Part shown: in pieces, positions 16,670-24,120 of the stretch | How the letters are laid out: each line of letters begins with the position of its first letter | How positions within the stretch are numbered: position 1 is the first letter of the stretch | NCBI GenBank assembly: GCA_052390115.1 | Contig: JBQTHE010000057.1 | Coordinates: 1-64,000 of the forward strand | DNA from: GCA-003244245 sp052390115 | GTDB taxonomy: Bacteria > Actinomycetota > Actinomycetes > Mycobacteriales > Pseudonocardiaceae | Length of the DNA: 64,000 nt | Reading direction: 5' to 3' | Program-made: the position numbers and the translations under genes | The notes under the pieces: model-generated | What the model saw: only the letters and a program-made list of their open reading frames with translations | What the model was told of the DNA's origin: nothing | The model's database searches: none

Positions 16670-17335
16670 CTAGCTCCCCAGTGGCTCTGTTGGCGGACTG
16701 TTTCGCTTACCGTCCGCTGACGTGCGCAGCTCGACGAAGCAGCGGTCCCCGCAATGGCGGTTGCCGACGGGCAATCCGATCTGCGCGGCGAGCGCGACGA
16801 GCGCCTGCAATCCAGCGGCCGCCCAGGGGAACCAGGGTCCGGTAGCGGCACCTGCTACCTGGAGCCGGGCGGCTCCCCGCCACAGCCCCGCTCCGGGGTG
16901 CTCGGCTTCGACCAGCATGGTGCCATCGGAGCGCAGCAGCGCAGCGCAGCGGCGCAGCAGCCGCGCCGGGTCGCCGCCGATGCCGATGTTGCCGTCGGCC
17001 AGCAGCACGTGATGCCACCGCCCCTCGCCGGGCAGCCGGGCGAAGACGTCGCGATGCAACACCGGTGCGCCGCGCGAGTGACACTGCCGGACGGCACTGT
17101 GTGAGCAGTCCACGCCCAGCGCAGGCACACCGCGGTCGGCCAGCTCGGCCACCAACCGGCCAGGGCCGCAGCCCAAGTCCACCGTCGGCCCGGTGCAGCG
17201 GTCCAGCAGCCAATCGTCCTCGCCGTCGGCGGGTGCCAGCCAGCGCTCGACGGCCACTGGGAGGATCCGTCCGTCGGAGCCGACGAGCCGTGCTGGCCGA
17301 CCGGCCAGGGCCGGGTCGAACACTGCTGCGCTCAC
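16670..17335 (-). CDS. Class I SAM-dependent methyltransferase
   Basis: A 221-residue methyltransferase with motif I VDLGCGPGRLVAELADRG, LGVDCSHSAVRQC and the later HHVLLADGNIGIGGDPARLL and GTMLVEAEHPG. GTG start overlaps the upstream DUF2064 stop (GTGA), and the oxidoreductase gene starts 10 bases downstream. The DGNIGIGGDP motif is typical of the methyltransferases I know beside DUF2064 genes. The acceptor is unknown. Confidence 0.83.
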   Translation of the reverse strand: MSAAVFDPALAGRPARLVGSDGRILPVAVERWLAPADGEDDWLLDRCTGPTVDLGCGPGRLVAELADRGVPALGVDCSHSAVRQCHSRGAPVLHRDVFARLPGEGRWHHVLLADGNIGIGGDPARLLRRCAALLRSDGTMLVEAEHPGAGLWRGAARLQVAGAATGPWFPWAAAGLQALVALAAQIGLPVGNRHCGDRCFVELRTSADGKRNSPPTEPLGS

Positions 17336-18063
17336 TGGCGGCTACCCAGCATTGCCGACACTGCGGCCACCGTGGCGGCGAACCGTCCACCAGGCACTTC
17401 GGCGGCCACCGCGGTGGCGTCCGCCCAAGTGTCCACATCGGATAGTTCGGGCAGCTCCCCCACCCGGCAACCGGCGGCCCGTAACACGGCCAGGGTCCGT
17501 GGCCCGGTGTCCGGGCGCGACGTCGGAACATGGGCGATCAGTTCGGCCACCGCGGGTCGCCGCACTCCCAGTGCCCACCAGCCACCATCGGCCGCCGGCC
17601 CGTACACGGCATCGACGCTGTCGCCATCGAGCAGGTCCAGGCACCGCTCAAGCAGCCCGGCATCGACCTGCGGGGTGTCCATCCCGACCTGCAACACCGG
17701 GAGGTCACCGGCCACTGCGGCCGCGTCGGCGTGCGAGGTGGCGATCCGCTGGCCCAGCGTCGTCCCGCGCTGGGGCAGCACCGTGGTAGCCCGCAACCGT
17801 GTGGTCAACGCGGTGGCGTCGACCGCCTTCGCGAGATCGCCGGTCAGCGCCACCACGGGCGTCACATGTGGCACCGCTAGCACCGCATCCAGGGTGTCCA
17901 GCAAGGCCGCCGCGGCTATCCGGGCAGCCTGAGCCGGAGTGGCCGGTGGGCTCAACCGGGTCTTCACCTCGCCCGGCACAGGTGCCTTGGCGAGCACCAG
18001 CAGCGCCGCCCGTGGGGCTGCGCGCAGCGTGCCGCGCGCAGCCCCCCAGTCATCTCGCGGCAC
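17332..18063 (-). CDS. DUF2064 (TIGR04282-type) nucleotidyl/glycosyltransferase-like protein
   Basis: A 243-residue GT-A-like protein with LVLAKAPVPGEVKTRLSPP at the N-terminus (nucleotide-binding loop), GMDTPQVDAGLLERCLDLL and VYGPAADGGWWALGV in the middle, and LSDVDTWAD near the end. These are the family hallmarks. The GTG at 18063 is preceded by AGGGGGATC, a better ribosome site than that of a TTG 54 bases upstream. It is the first gene of a six-gene minus-strand operon. The family is annotated as a transferase, but its reaction is not established. Confidence 0.85.
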   Translation of the reverse strand: MPRDDWGAARGTLRAAPRAALLVLAKAPVPGEVKTRLSPPATPAQAARIAAAALLDTLDAVLAVPHVTPVVALTGDLAKAVDATALTTRLRATTVLPQRGTTLGQRIATSHADAAAVAGDLPVLQVGMDTPQVDAGLLERCLDLLDGDSVDAVYGPAADGGWWALGVRRPAVAELIAHVPTSRPDTGPRTLAVLRAAGCRVGELPELSDVDTWADATAVAAEVPGGRFAATVAAVSAMLGSRQ

Positions 18064-18183
18064 GATCCCCCTCTCACCGGGCACTGCACACAGTGTCCGG
18101 CCCCGCGGCGTGCCCAACCATTACCTCTCGATGACATTCGCTGCCCATGCGCCGGAAGTTCGCCGCGCCCATCGCCCCTCCGC

Positions 18184-18244
18184 GCGCATTCAGCGGGCTC
18201 AGCGGGGTTTCCAGCGCCGAATAACCCCGTTCAGCCCGCTGAAG
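18184..18244. repeat. Palindromic repeat, family A copy 2
   Basis: The left arm (18184-18205) is identical to that of copy 1; the right arm (18223-18244) carries three differences from a perfect complement. It lies in the 286-base region between the divergent DUF2064 and glpX genes, 120 bases upstream of the DUF2064 start. Confidence 0.88.
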
Positions 18245-18349
18245 GCGGTGGGAGGTCGAATGTGGGAGGCCCGGGTCAGCCTTCTGCTCCCCCTGGGAAT
18301 CCTCCCGCTGAGGGAGGTGAGTTCTGGTTACCACCCCTAGTGTGCTGGC

Positions 18350-19384
18350 ATGGCTCAGGCGGCTGCTGCATCAGGCGAAACAACCCCGGCTATCCAGCGC
18401 CAACCGGACCGCAACTTGGCACTGGACCTGCTGCGGGTCACCGAGGCCGCCGCGATGGCGGCGGGCCGGTGGGTCGGCCGTAGGGACAAGGACGGGGCCG
18501 ATGCTTCGGCCGTGGCGGCGATGCGCGCGATGATGGTGACTGTCGCGATGGACGGCGTGGTCGTGATCGGCGAGGGCGAGAAGGACGACGCCCCAATGCT
18601 CTACAACGGCGAGCGGGTCGGCTCCGGGACCGGGACACCATGCGATGTCGCCGTCGACCCGGTCGATGGCACCACGCTGACCTCCAAGGGCATGGGCAAC
18701 GCGGTGTCGGTGCTCGCGGTCGCGCCCCGGGGAGCCATGTACGACCCGTCCGCGGTGTTTTACATGGATAAGCTCGTGGCCGGTCCAGAGGCCGTCGGTG
18801 TCCTCGACATCCGGCAATCCCCCGAGGAGAACATCCTCGCCCTGGCCCGCGCCAAGGGGTGCACGCCTGAGGACATCACGGTCTGCATGCTCGAACGGCC
18901 GCGGCACGACGAACTGGCCAAACAGGTGATCCACGCCGGCGCCCGGATCAAGTTCATCACCGATGGCGACGTCGCCGCGGCGGTGATGGCCGCGACCGCC
19001 GACTCAGGCGTCGATCTGCTGCTCGGGATCGGTGGCACCCCGGAGGGCGTGATCACCGCCTGCGCGATCCAGTGCCTCGGCGGTGTGCTCCAGGGCAGGC
19101 TGCACCCCCGCAGCGACGAGGAAAAACGGCGCGCCGACGAAGTCGGTCTCGACCTCGACGCGGTGCTGACGACCGAAGACCTAGTCAGCGGTGACGACGC
19201 GTTCTTCGTCATGACCGGGATCACCGACGGCGAGTTGCTGCACGGAGTGCGCTACGCGCGCGACCGCGCCATCACCGAGTCACTGGTGATGCGTTCGCGC
19301 AGCGGCACCGTCCGCCAAGTCCGCAGCACCCACCACCTCGACCGCCTGGCCCGCTACAGCACCGTGGATTATCGCCACGCATAG
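18350..19384 (+). CDS. glpX: Fructose-1,6-bisphosphatase class II
   Basis: Hydrolyses fructose 1,6-bisphosphate to fructose 6-phosphate, the gluconeogenic step. The 344-residue GlpX protein has the metal/substrate motifs VIGEGEKDDAPMLYNGE, DVAVDPVDGTTLTSKGM, FYMDKLVAGP, ITDGDVAAAV and LLGIGGTPEGV. Length and motifs match actinobacterial GlpX, where it is the main FBPase. It is monocistronic, with a hairpin directly after the stop. Confidence 0.95.
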   Translation: MAQAAAASGETTPAIQRQPDRNLALDLLRVTEAAAMAAGRWVGRRDKDGADASAVAAMRAMMVTVAMDGVVVIGEGEKDDAPMLYNGERVGSGTGTPCDVAVDPVDGTTLTSKGMGNAVSVLAVAPRGAMYDPSAVFYMDKLVAGPEAVGVLDIRQSPEENILALARAKGCTPEDITVCMLERPRHDELAKQVIHAGARIKFITDGDVAAAVMAATADSGVDLLLGIGGTPEGVITACAIQCLGGVLQGRLHPRSDEEKRRADEVGLDLDAVLTTEDLVSGDDAFFVMTGITDGELLHGVRYARDRAITESLVMRSRSGTVRQVRSTHHLDRLARYSTVDYRHA

Positions 19385-19408
19385 CCACCCCAGTGCGACA
19401 TGGGGTGG
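19385..19408 (+). terminator. Hairpin terminator after glpX
   Basis: CCACCCCA (19385-19392) and TGGGGTGG (19401-19408) form an 8-bp stem with an 8-base loop, starting at the last base pair of the glpX stop region. There is no T-run, as is usual in high-GC actinobacteria. Confidence 0.65.
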
Positions 19409-19487
19409 GGGCTCAGCAGCGTAACGGGCGCGCTGGAGCACGACACTGAGCGTTTAGGCATGCAGTGACCCGGGAAGCTCCCAATAC

Positions 19488-19928
19488 ATGGTCAAGTATC
19501 GACACCCCGACATCGCGGTCAAGGCACGGATCGCGTTGCTGCCGCCAAGCCACGGTGCGATCGAGTACCGGGAGCGGGCAGCGTTGCGGCGGTACACCCG
19601 TGACGCGTTGAGGCTTGCCCACCACCTCGAACGCAAGGTGTCACCAGAGGCGGATGAGGGCTGTGGATACCGGCACCACCCGATGCAACCTGCGCTGGAG
19701 GCGCTGACCGCAGTCACGATGCTGACCTCAGTCGTGGAGCGGTTGCGGGGCAAACTGGTGGCGCTGGCGCTGCGCCGCGGGGCTACCTGGAACGAGATCG
19801 GGCGCGCTCTGGGCGTCAGCAAACAGGCAGCGCATGCCCGCTACCGCAACCTGCAGCCCCCTACCCGGCAGCCTCGATCACCTGAACCGCATTCAGCGGG
19901 CTCAGCGGGGCTATCCGGTACCCAATAA
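19488..19928 (+). CDS. Small HTH protein; C-terminus supplied by repeat element
   Basis: A 146-residue protein. Its recognisable part is a C-terminal domain beginning ALEALTAVTMLTSVVERLRG and ending with an HTH (WNEIGRALGVSKQAAHARYR). A closely similar domain (ALEALTAVETLARVVDRWRA, LGVSKQAAHERYG) ends the MEDS-kinase protein at 32.5-34.0 kb. GGGAAGC precedes the ATG. The last residues (HSAGSAGLSGTQ) and stop come from palindromic repeat copy 3, the same tail as on the PIN protein at 12.6 kb. Function: DNA binding, targets unknown. Confidence 0.7.
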   Translation: MVKYRHPDIAVKARIALLPPSHGAIEYRERAALRRYTRDALRLAHHLERKVSPEADEGCGYRHHPMQPALEALTAVTMLTSVVERLRGKLVALALRRGATWNEIGRALGVSKQAAHARYRNLQPPTRQPRSPEPHSAGSAGLSGTQ

Positions 19929-19953
19929 CCCCGCTGAGCCCGCTGAATGCGGT
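19886..19953. repeat. Palindromic repeat, family A copy 3
   Basis: Perfect 25-bp arms around an 18-base centre; the inner 22 bases of each arm (19889-19910, 19929-19950) equal those of copy 1. It contains the stop codon of the small HTH gene, and the ligD-like gene starts 20 bases past its end. Confidence 0.92.
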
Positions 19954-19973
19954 CTGAGGGGAGGGGAGACAGC

Positions 19974-21374
19974 GTGGGTGATCTTCGCGAGTATCGGCGG
20001 CGGCGGGATCCGCGGCGCACACCCGAGCCGGTGCCTGCAGAGGACCCACCGGCCGGTCCCGGCGCGGATCGTTTCGTCATCCAGGAGCACCACGCGCGGC
20101 GGCTGCACTACGACGTTCGCTTTGAGCGCGATGGTGTGCTGGTCTCCTTCGCGGTTCCCAAGAACCTGCCGACGCAGCCCGGTGAGATCCGGCTGGCGGT
20201 ACACACCGAGGACCACCCGCTGGAGTACCTGACCTTCCACGGCGAGATCCCGAAGGGCGAGTACGGCGCCGGTTCCATGACGATCTGGGACAGCGGCCGC
20301 TATGAGACCGAGAAGTGGACCGACGACGAGGTTGCGGTGACCTTGCACGGGGAGCGCACCCGGGGTCGGTTCGTGTTCTTCTCCCAAGGCGAGGGCCGGG
20401 ACTGGATGGTGCGCCGGCGCTCCGATCCAGACGCGGCACCACCGGCGCCGACCGGGCCGGTGCACGCCCCGACCGTCACCGTGGAGGGCCGGCGGCTCAA
20501 GCTGTCCAATCTGGACAAGGTGCTCTACCCGGCTACCGGGTTCAGCAAGGGTGAGGTGATCGACTACTACACCCGGATCGCCCCGGTGCTGCTGCCCTAC
20601 CTTGCCGACCGACCGGTGACGCTGCGCCGCTACCCCGACGGGGTCGGCGGGAAGTCCTTCTTCGAGAAGAACGCTCCCCGGCACGCCCCGGACTGGGTGC
20701 GCACCGTCGAGCTACCCACCCCGGGCAGCAGCAAGGGCGCGGCGACCGCCCACTTCGTCATCGTGGGCGACCTGGCCACTCTCGTGTGGCTGGCCAACCT
20801 GGCGGTGCTCGAGCTGCACGTTCCGCAGTGGACGGTGGGGCCGCGGGGTGCCCAGCACCCGCCGGACCTGCTGGTCTTCGACCTTGACCCGGGTCCACCG
20901 GCCACCGTCGTGGAGTGCTGCCGGGTGGCCGAGCGGGTCCGCATCGTGCTGGAGCGCGACGGGTTGACCGGGTATCCGAAGACCAGCGGCGGCAAGGGCC
21001 TGCAGGTCTACGCGCCGGTGCGGGTGCGTGACCCGGAGCGGAACTCGAGCTACGCGCGGGCAGTAGCCGAGGAGCTCGCCGGCCAGACCCCGGAGCTGGT
21101 GGTGTCCCGGATGGCGAAGTCGGTCCGCGCCGGCAAGGTGTTCATCGACTGGAGCCAGAACAACCCGGCCAAAACGACGGTAGCGCCCTACGCGCTGCGG
21201 GCCCGGGAGCGCCCAACGGTGTCCACTCCGGTGGACTGGGACGAGGTGGCGCGCTGCCGGCAGCCTTCCGACCTGGTGTTCACCGCGCCGGAGGTGTTGG
21301 CTCGCGTGCAACGCACGGGTGACTTGTGGGTGGGGACCCGGGAGCCGGGCCCACCGTTGCCGCGCCGCCGCTGA
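19974..21374 (+). CDS. LigD-type 3'-phosphoesterase plus polymerase, without ligase domain
   Basis: A 466-residue DNA-repair protein. The N-terminal phosphoesterase domain (about 25-150) has RFVIQEHHARRLHYDVRFE and the WDSGRYE strand; the polymerase (Prim-Pol) domain (about 165-445) has LDKVLYPATGFSKGEVIDYY, the metal-binding DLDPG and TSGGKGLQVYAP. Together they process and fill DNA ends in bacterial non-homologous end joining. There is no ATP-dependent ligase domain and no ku gene nearby; a partner ligase would have to be encoded elsewhere. GTG 19974 with GAGGGGAG upstream. Confidence 0.9.
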   Translation: MGDLREYRRRRDPRRTPEPVPAEDPPAGPGADRFVIQEHHARRLHYDVRFERDGVLVSFAVPKNLPTQPGEIRLAVHTEDHPLEYLTFHGEIPKGEYGAGSMTIWDSGRYETEKWTDDEVAVTLHGERTRGRFVFFSQGEGRDWMVRRRSDPDAAPPAPTGPVHAPTVTVEGRRLKLSNLDKVLYPATGFSKGEVIDYYTRIAPVLLPYLADRPVTLRRYPDGVGGKSFFEKNAPRHAPDWVRTVELPTPGSSKGAATAHFVIVGDLATLVWLANLAVLELHVPQWTVGPRGAQHPPDLLVFDLDPGPPATVVECCRVAERVRIVLERDGLTGYPKTSGGKGLQVYAPVRVRDPERNSSYARAVAEELAGQTPELVVSRMAKSVRAGKVFIDWSQNNPAKTTVAPYALRARERPTVSTPVDWDEVARCRQPSDLVFTAPEVLARVQRTGDLWVGTREPGPPLPRRR

Positions 21375-21420
21375 GCTAGTATCGCAGTTGCAAGTCAATG
21401 GCGGCTGAGAGGGGGCTCGC

Positions 21421-21894
21421 GTGCACGACGTTCAGATCGAGGTGGTGCTGCTGTCGATCTCGGACGACGCCCAGCTGAGATGGCGGGTGGCGCGCGGCGA
21501 TCTGCCGACGGGATGCCGACCCGATGCTCGGGCGCGCGAACTCGCGGGCCTGGGTACCGACGTGCCCACGGCGACAGTCGTGCACTCGACATCGTGGCGA
21601 CCTACCCCAGGTGGGCTGATCCTCACCTACGCGATCCTGCCGGACCCGGGCCCTGACGACGACGCCCTGCACACGGTCCCCACTGATATCAAGGTCATCT
21701 GCTCGGCGGATGCCGCAACCCCGTCCCCGCCGGTGGTTGCGGTCGAGCACGTCCTGGCCCATGCGCTGCGGCACCTGGCACTGGTGGCACGCACCAGCCC
21801 GGCCGTGGTCGGCGCGGTCGCTGCACACCCGCAGCTCTGGGGGGCTGTGGTCGCCCGCACCCCAGATGTGGCCGGTCAGCTCGTCCTCACCTGA
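21421..21894 (+). CDS. Protein of unknown function (157 aa)
   Basis: A compact soluble protein with GTG start and GAGGGGGC upstream. Its middle has HSTSWRPTPGGLILTYAILP, followed by an acidic DPGPDDD loop and a helical segment VEHVLAHALRHLALVARTSP. No family, signal peptide or membrane segment is recognised. It sits between ligD-like and the S51 fusion gene, 30 bases upstream of the latter, so the two may be cotranscribed. Confidence 0.6.
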   Translation: MHDVQIEVVLLSISDDAQLRWRVARGDLPTGCRPDARARELAGLGTDVPTATVVHSTSWRPTPGGLILTYAILPDPGPDDDALHTVPTDIKVICSADAATPSPPVVAVEHVLAHALRHLALVARTSPAVVGAVAAHPQLWGAVVARTPDVAGQLVLT

Positions 21895-21924
21895 GCCACG
21901 ATGTGAGCAAAGGGGTGATCTCGC

Positions 21925-23205
21925 GTGACACCCCGCCCAAGGCTGCTCGCCATCATCGGCTCCGGAGAGACCGCCCCGACGATGGCGAAGGTGCACCGTT
22001 TGCTCGTGCAGCGTCTCGGCACCCCGCCCGTCGACGCGGTACTCCTCGATACACCGTACGGCTTTCAGGAGAACGCTGACGAGATCTCCCAACGCACGGT
22101 CGGCTACTTTCGGAACCTCCAGATTCCCTTCGACGTCGCATCGTGGCGTACCGTCGATGACGTCCTACTGCGGGAACAAGCATTGGCGCGGATCGACAAC
22201 GCCGATTACATCTTCGCCGGCCCGGGCAGCCCGACCTACGCGCTCGGAGTCTGGGACAGCAGCCGGCTGCCAGACGTCCTGGGCAGCAAGCTCACCGCCG
22301 GTGGGTGCGTGGCATTCGCCAGCGCGGCGGCCCTGACCCTCGGGGTCGTTACCGTGCCGGTGTACGAGATCTACAAGGTGGGTACGACCCCGTACTGGGC
22401 GGCGGGGCTGGATCTGCTGGCCCAGATCGGCCTGCGCGCTGCGGTGATCCCGCACTACGACAACGCTGAGGGCGGCACCCACGACACCCGGTTCTGCTAC
22501 CTCGGCGAGCGGCGGCTGCGGCTGCTGGAGTCGATGTTGCAGACCGACACCGTCGTGCTCGGCGTGGACGAACACACCGCGGTCCTGTTCGACCTCGACG
22601 CGGACACGGTGACGGTCCTGGGTCGGGCCGCGCTCACGGTCCGCAGGCAGGCAGTGAGCACGGTATTCCCGTCGGGCGCCACTGTGGCACTCGATGAACT
22701 TCGGGCAATCGCCGCAGGCGGCGGGCCATCACCCGGGACACCGAGCGCGCAATCGCCAGCCGCCGAGGCGCCTGGTGTGACCCCTTCGCTGCGCGCCGAG
22801 GCCGACCGGTTGGAGCAGGTCTTCGACACCGGTCTACGGGCCCGTGACGTCAGCGCGGCCGTCACCGCTGTCCTCGAGCTGGAGCAGGCGATCGTCGACT
22901 GGTCGGCCGACACTGAGGAAGAGGACGGCACCGAAGGGCCCCGGGCCCTGCTGCGCCGGATGGTGACGCGATTGGCCGAGCTGGCCATGGTGGGCGCGCG
23001 GGATCCACGAGAGGTCGTCGCGCCGTTCGTCGACGCCCTCATCGAGCTGCGAGACCACGCTCGCGAACAGGGTTCATGGACACTCGCCGACACCCTGCGT
23101 GATCGACTCACCGCGGCCGGAATCGAGGTACGCGACACCCCCGATGGCGCGGTCTGGTTGCTCGCCGAGAATCAGCGCGGTGGCCCGACCCCGGGGTCGA
23201 GGTAA
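21925..23205 (+). CDS. Peptidase S51-like protein fused to a CysRS-type C-terminal helical domain
   Basis: A 426-residue protein. Residues 1-260 have the fold of the S51 family (dipeptidase E/cyanophycinase): LLAIIGSGETAPTM, ADYIFAGPGSPTYALGVWDS, FASAAALTLG with Ser133 at the nucleophile position, and GVDEHTAVLFDLD. After a Pro/Gly-rich linker (about 265-290), residues 295-420 resemble the C-terminal helical domain of cysteinyl-tRNA synthetase, ending in SWTLADTLRDRLTAAGIEVR then DTPDGAVW. No catalytic CysRS core is present. Cytoplasmic. Function unknown; it may act on a small peptide or a thiol compound. Confidence 0.8.
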   Translation: MTPRPRLLAIIGSGETAPTMAKVHRLLVQRLGTPPVDAVLLDTPYGFQENADEISQRTVGYFRNLQIPFDVASWRTVDDVLLREQALARIDNADYIFAGPGSPTYALGVWDSSRLPDVLGSKLTAGGCVAFASAAALTLGVVTVPVYEIYKVGTTPYWAAGLDLLAQIGLRAAVIPHYDNAEGGTHDTRFCYLGERRLRLLESMLQTDTVVLGVDEHTAVLFDLDADTVTVLGRAALTVRRQAVSTVFPSGATVALDELRAIAAGGGPSPGTPSAQSPAAEAPGVTPSLRAEADRLEQVFDTGLRARDVSAAVTAVLELEQAIVDWSADTEEEDGTEGPRALLRRMVTRLAELAMVGARDPREVVAPFVDALIELRDHAREQGSWTLADTLRDRLTAAGIEVRDTPDGAVWLLAENQRGGPTPGSR

Positions 23206-23328
23206 CGCCGGTGGACGGCGTGCAGCACCTCGCCGCGGGACCGATCCGTGACACCGGCAAGCTCGTCGAGCAGGATGCCGGATAACGAGGACAGCCCGAA
23301 GATCATCTCGGCCAGCCCGCTGTTGCCA

Positions 23329-24027
23329 CTATCTTGCGATTGCTGTATCGGCGCAACTCCTGCGGGCGCCGGAGGTGCCAGCCGGCCGCATCGTGATGCC
23401 GGCCGCGTCGATCTCTCGACGGAGCCGCGCCCAACCCAGACCCGTCACCTTGGCCAGACTCCGCAGGCTCGCCCCCGCCGAGTAGGCGTGGCGCAGGTAG
23501 CCGGCCAGGTCGTCGAAGCCGAGCTCGCGTAACCGTCGGGCCAACGCCCGATCGCGCTGGGCCGCCCTGGTCACCCGGCCGGCGTCCAGTGCCGCGCGTC
23601 GGATTCGGGCGCTCTCCGACGATGCGCTGGTGATGCGCGCGGTACGGGCCAGGGTGGCAAGGCGGCCGGTCTTGGAGAACTCCTGCCCGACCGCGAGCCG
23701 GGCCCGCAACTCGGGCGTACGCCGGTAAGCCTCGGCCTGACGGGTAGCGATCGATCGGGAGAGGGTCTCGGCGACCAGCGAACGGCTGCGGCACAACCCC
23801 ATCGCGTCCCGGTAGGAGTCCGCGGTATACCCGTGCGCCCTGACGTGGCTGCCCAGCGAGACATACCAGCGCCCGCACAGGTGGCAGCAGACCCGACCGG
23901 TGCCGGATTCGATCACCAACTCCCCGTGCGGGGCATGCAAACCGGTGCCGTCGGGCAGCGACCACAGGTGGGTGTGGGACTGCTCTCGCCGGGCGCGGTT
24001 CACCGGCGCGGCTGCGGTGCTCGTCAT
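23329..24027 (-). CDS. Ros/MucR-like zinc-finger transcription regulator
   Basis: A 232-residue protein. The zinc finger is CHLCGRWYVSLGSHVRAHGY (ligands Cys48, Cys51, His61, His65), followed by TADSYRDAMGLCRSRSL, the pattern of Ros/MucR-type domains common in actinobacteria. The middle is Arg/Ala-rich helix and the C-terminus contains a second HTH-like segment (YSAGASLRSLAKVTGLGWAR). AAGGATC precedes the ATG. It is divergent from the TPR-like gene, with an AT-rich palindrome between them. Confidence 0.78.
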   Translation of the reverse strand: MTSTAAAPVNRARREQSHTHLWSLPDGTGLHAPHGELVIESGTGRVCCHLCGRWYVSLGSHVRAHGYTADSYRDAMGLCRSRSLVAETLSRSIATRQAEAYRRTPELRARLAVGQEFSKTGRLATLARTARITSASSESARIRRAALDAGRVTRAAQRDRALARRLRELGFDDLAGYLRHAYSAGASLRSLAKVTGLGWARLRREIDAAGITMRPAGTSGARRSCADTAIAR

Positions 24028-24042
24028 GATCGCCGATCCTTA

Positions 24043-24059
24043 TTGCCATTTAATTGCAA
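24043..24059. promoter_or_regulatory. AT-rich palindromic operator candidate
   Basis: TTGCCATTTAATTGCAA has 8-base arms (TTGCCATT and AATTGCAA) with seven of eight pairs matching. It sits 16 bases before the MucR-like start, in the only AT-rich patch of this intergenic region. Likely autoregulatory site of the zinc-finger protein (inference). Confidence 0.45.
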
Positions 24060-24120
24060 CTACTACATCATGCCCAGATACTGGCGCGAAACGCAACCAC
24101 CGATCGGTCCAGCGGCACCG

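Noticed and set aside
19488..21374. Mobile element from repeat, HTH and ligD-like genes
   Set aside because: No transposase or integrase, no target-site duplication recognisable.
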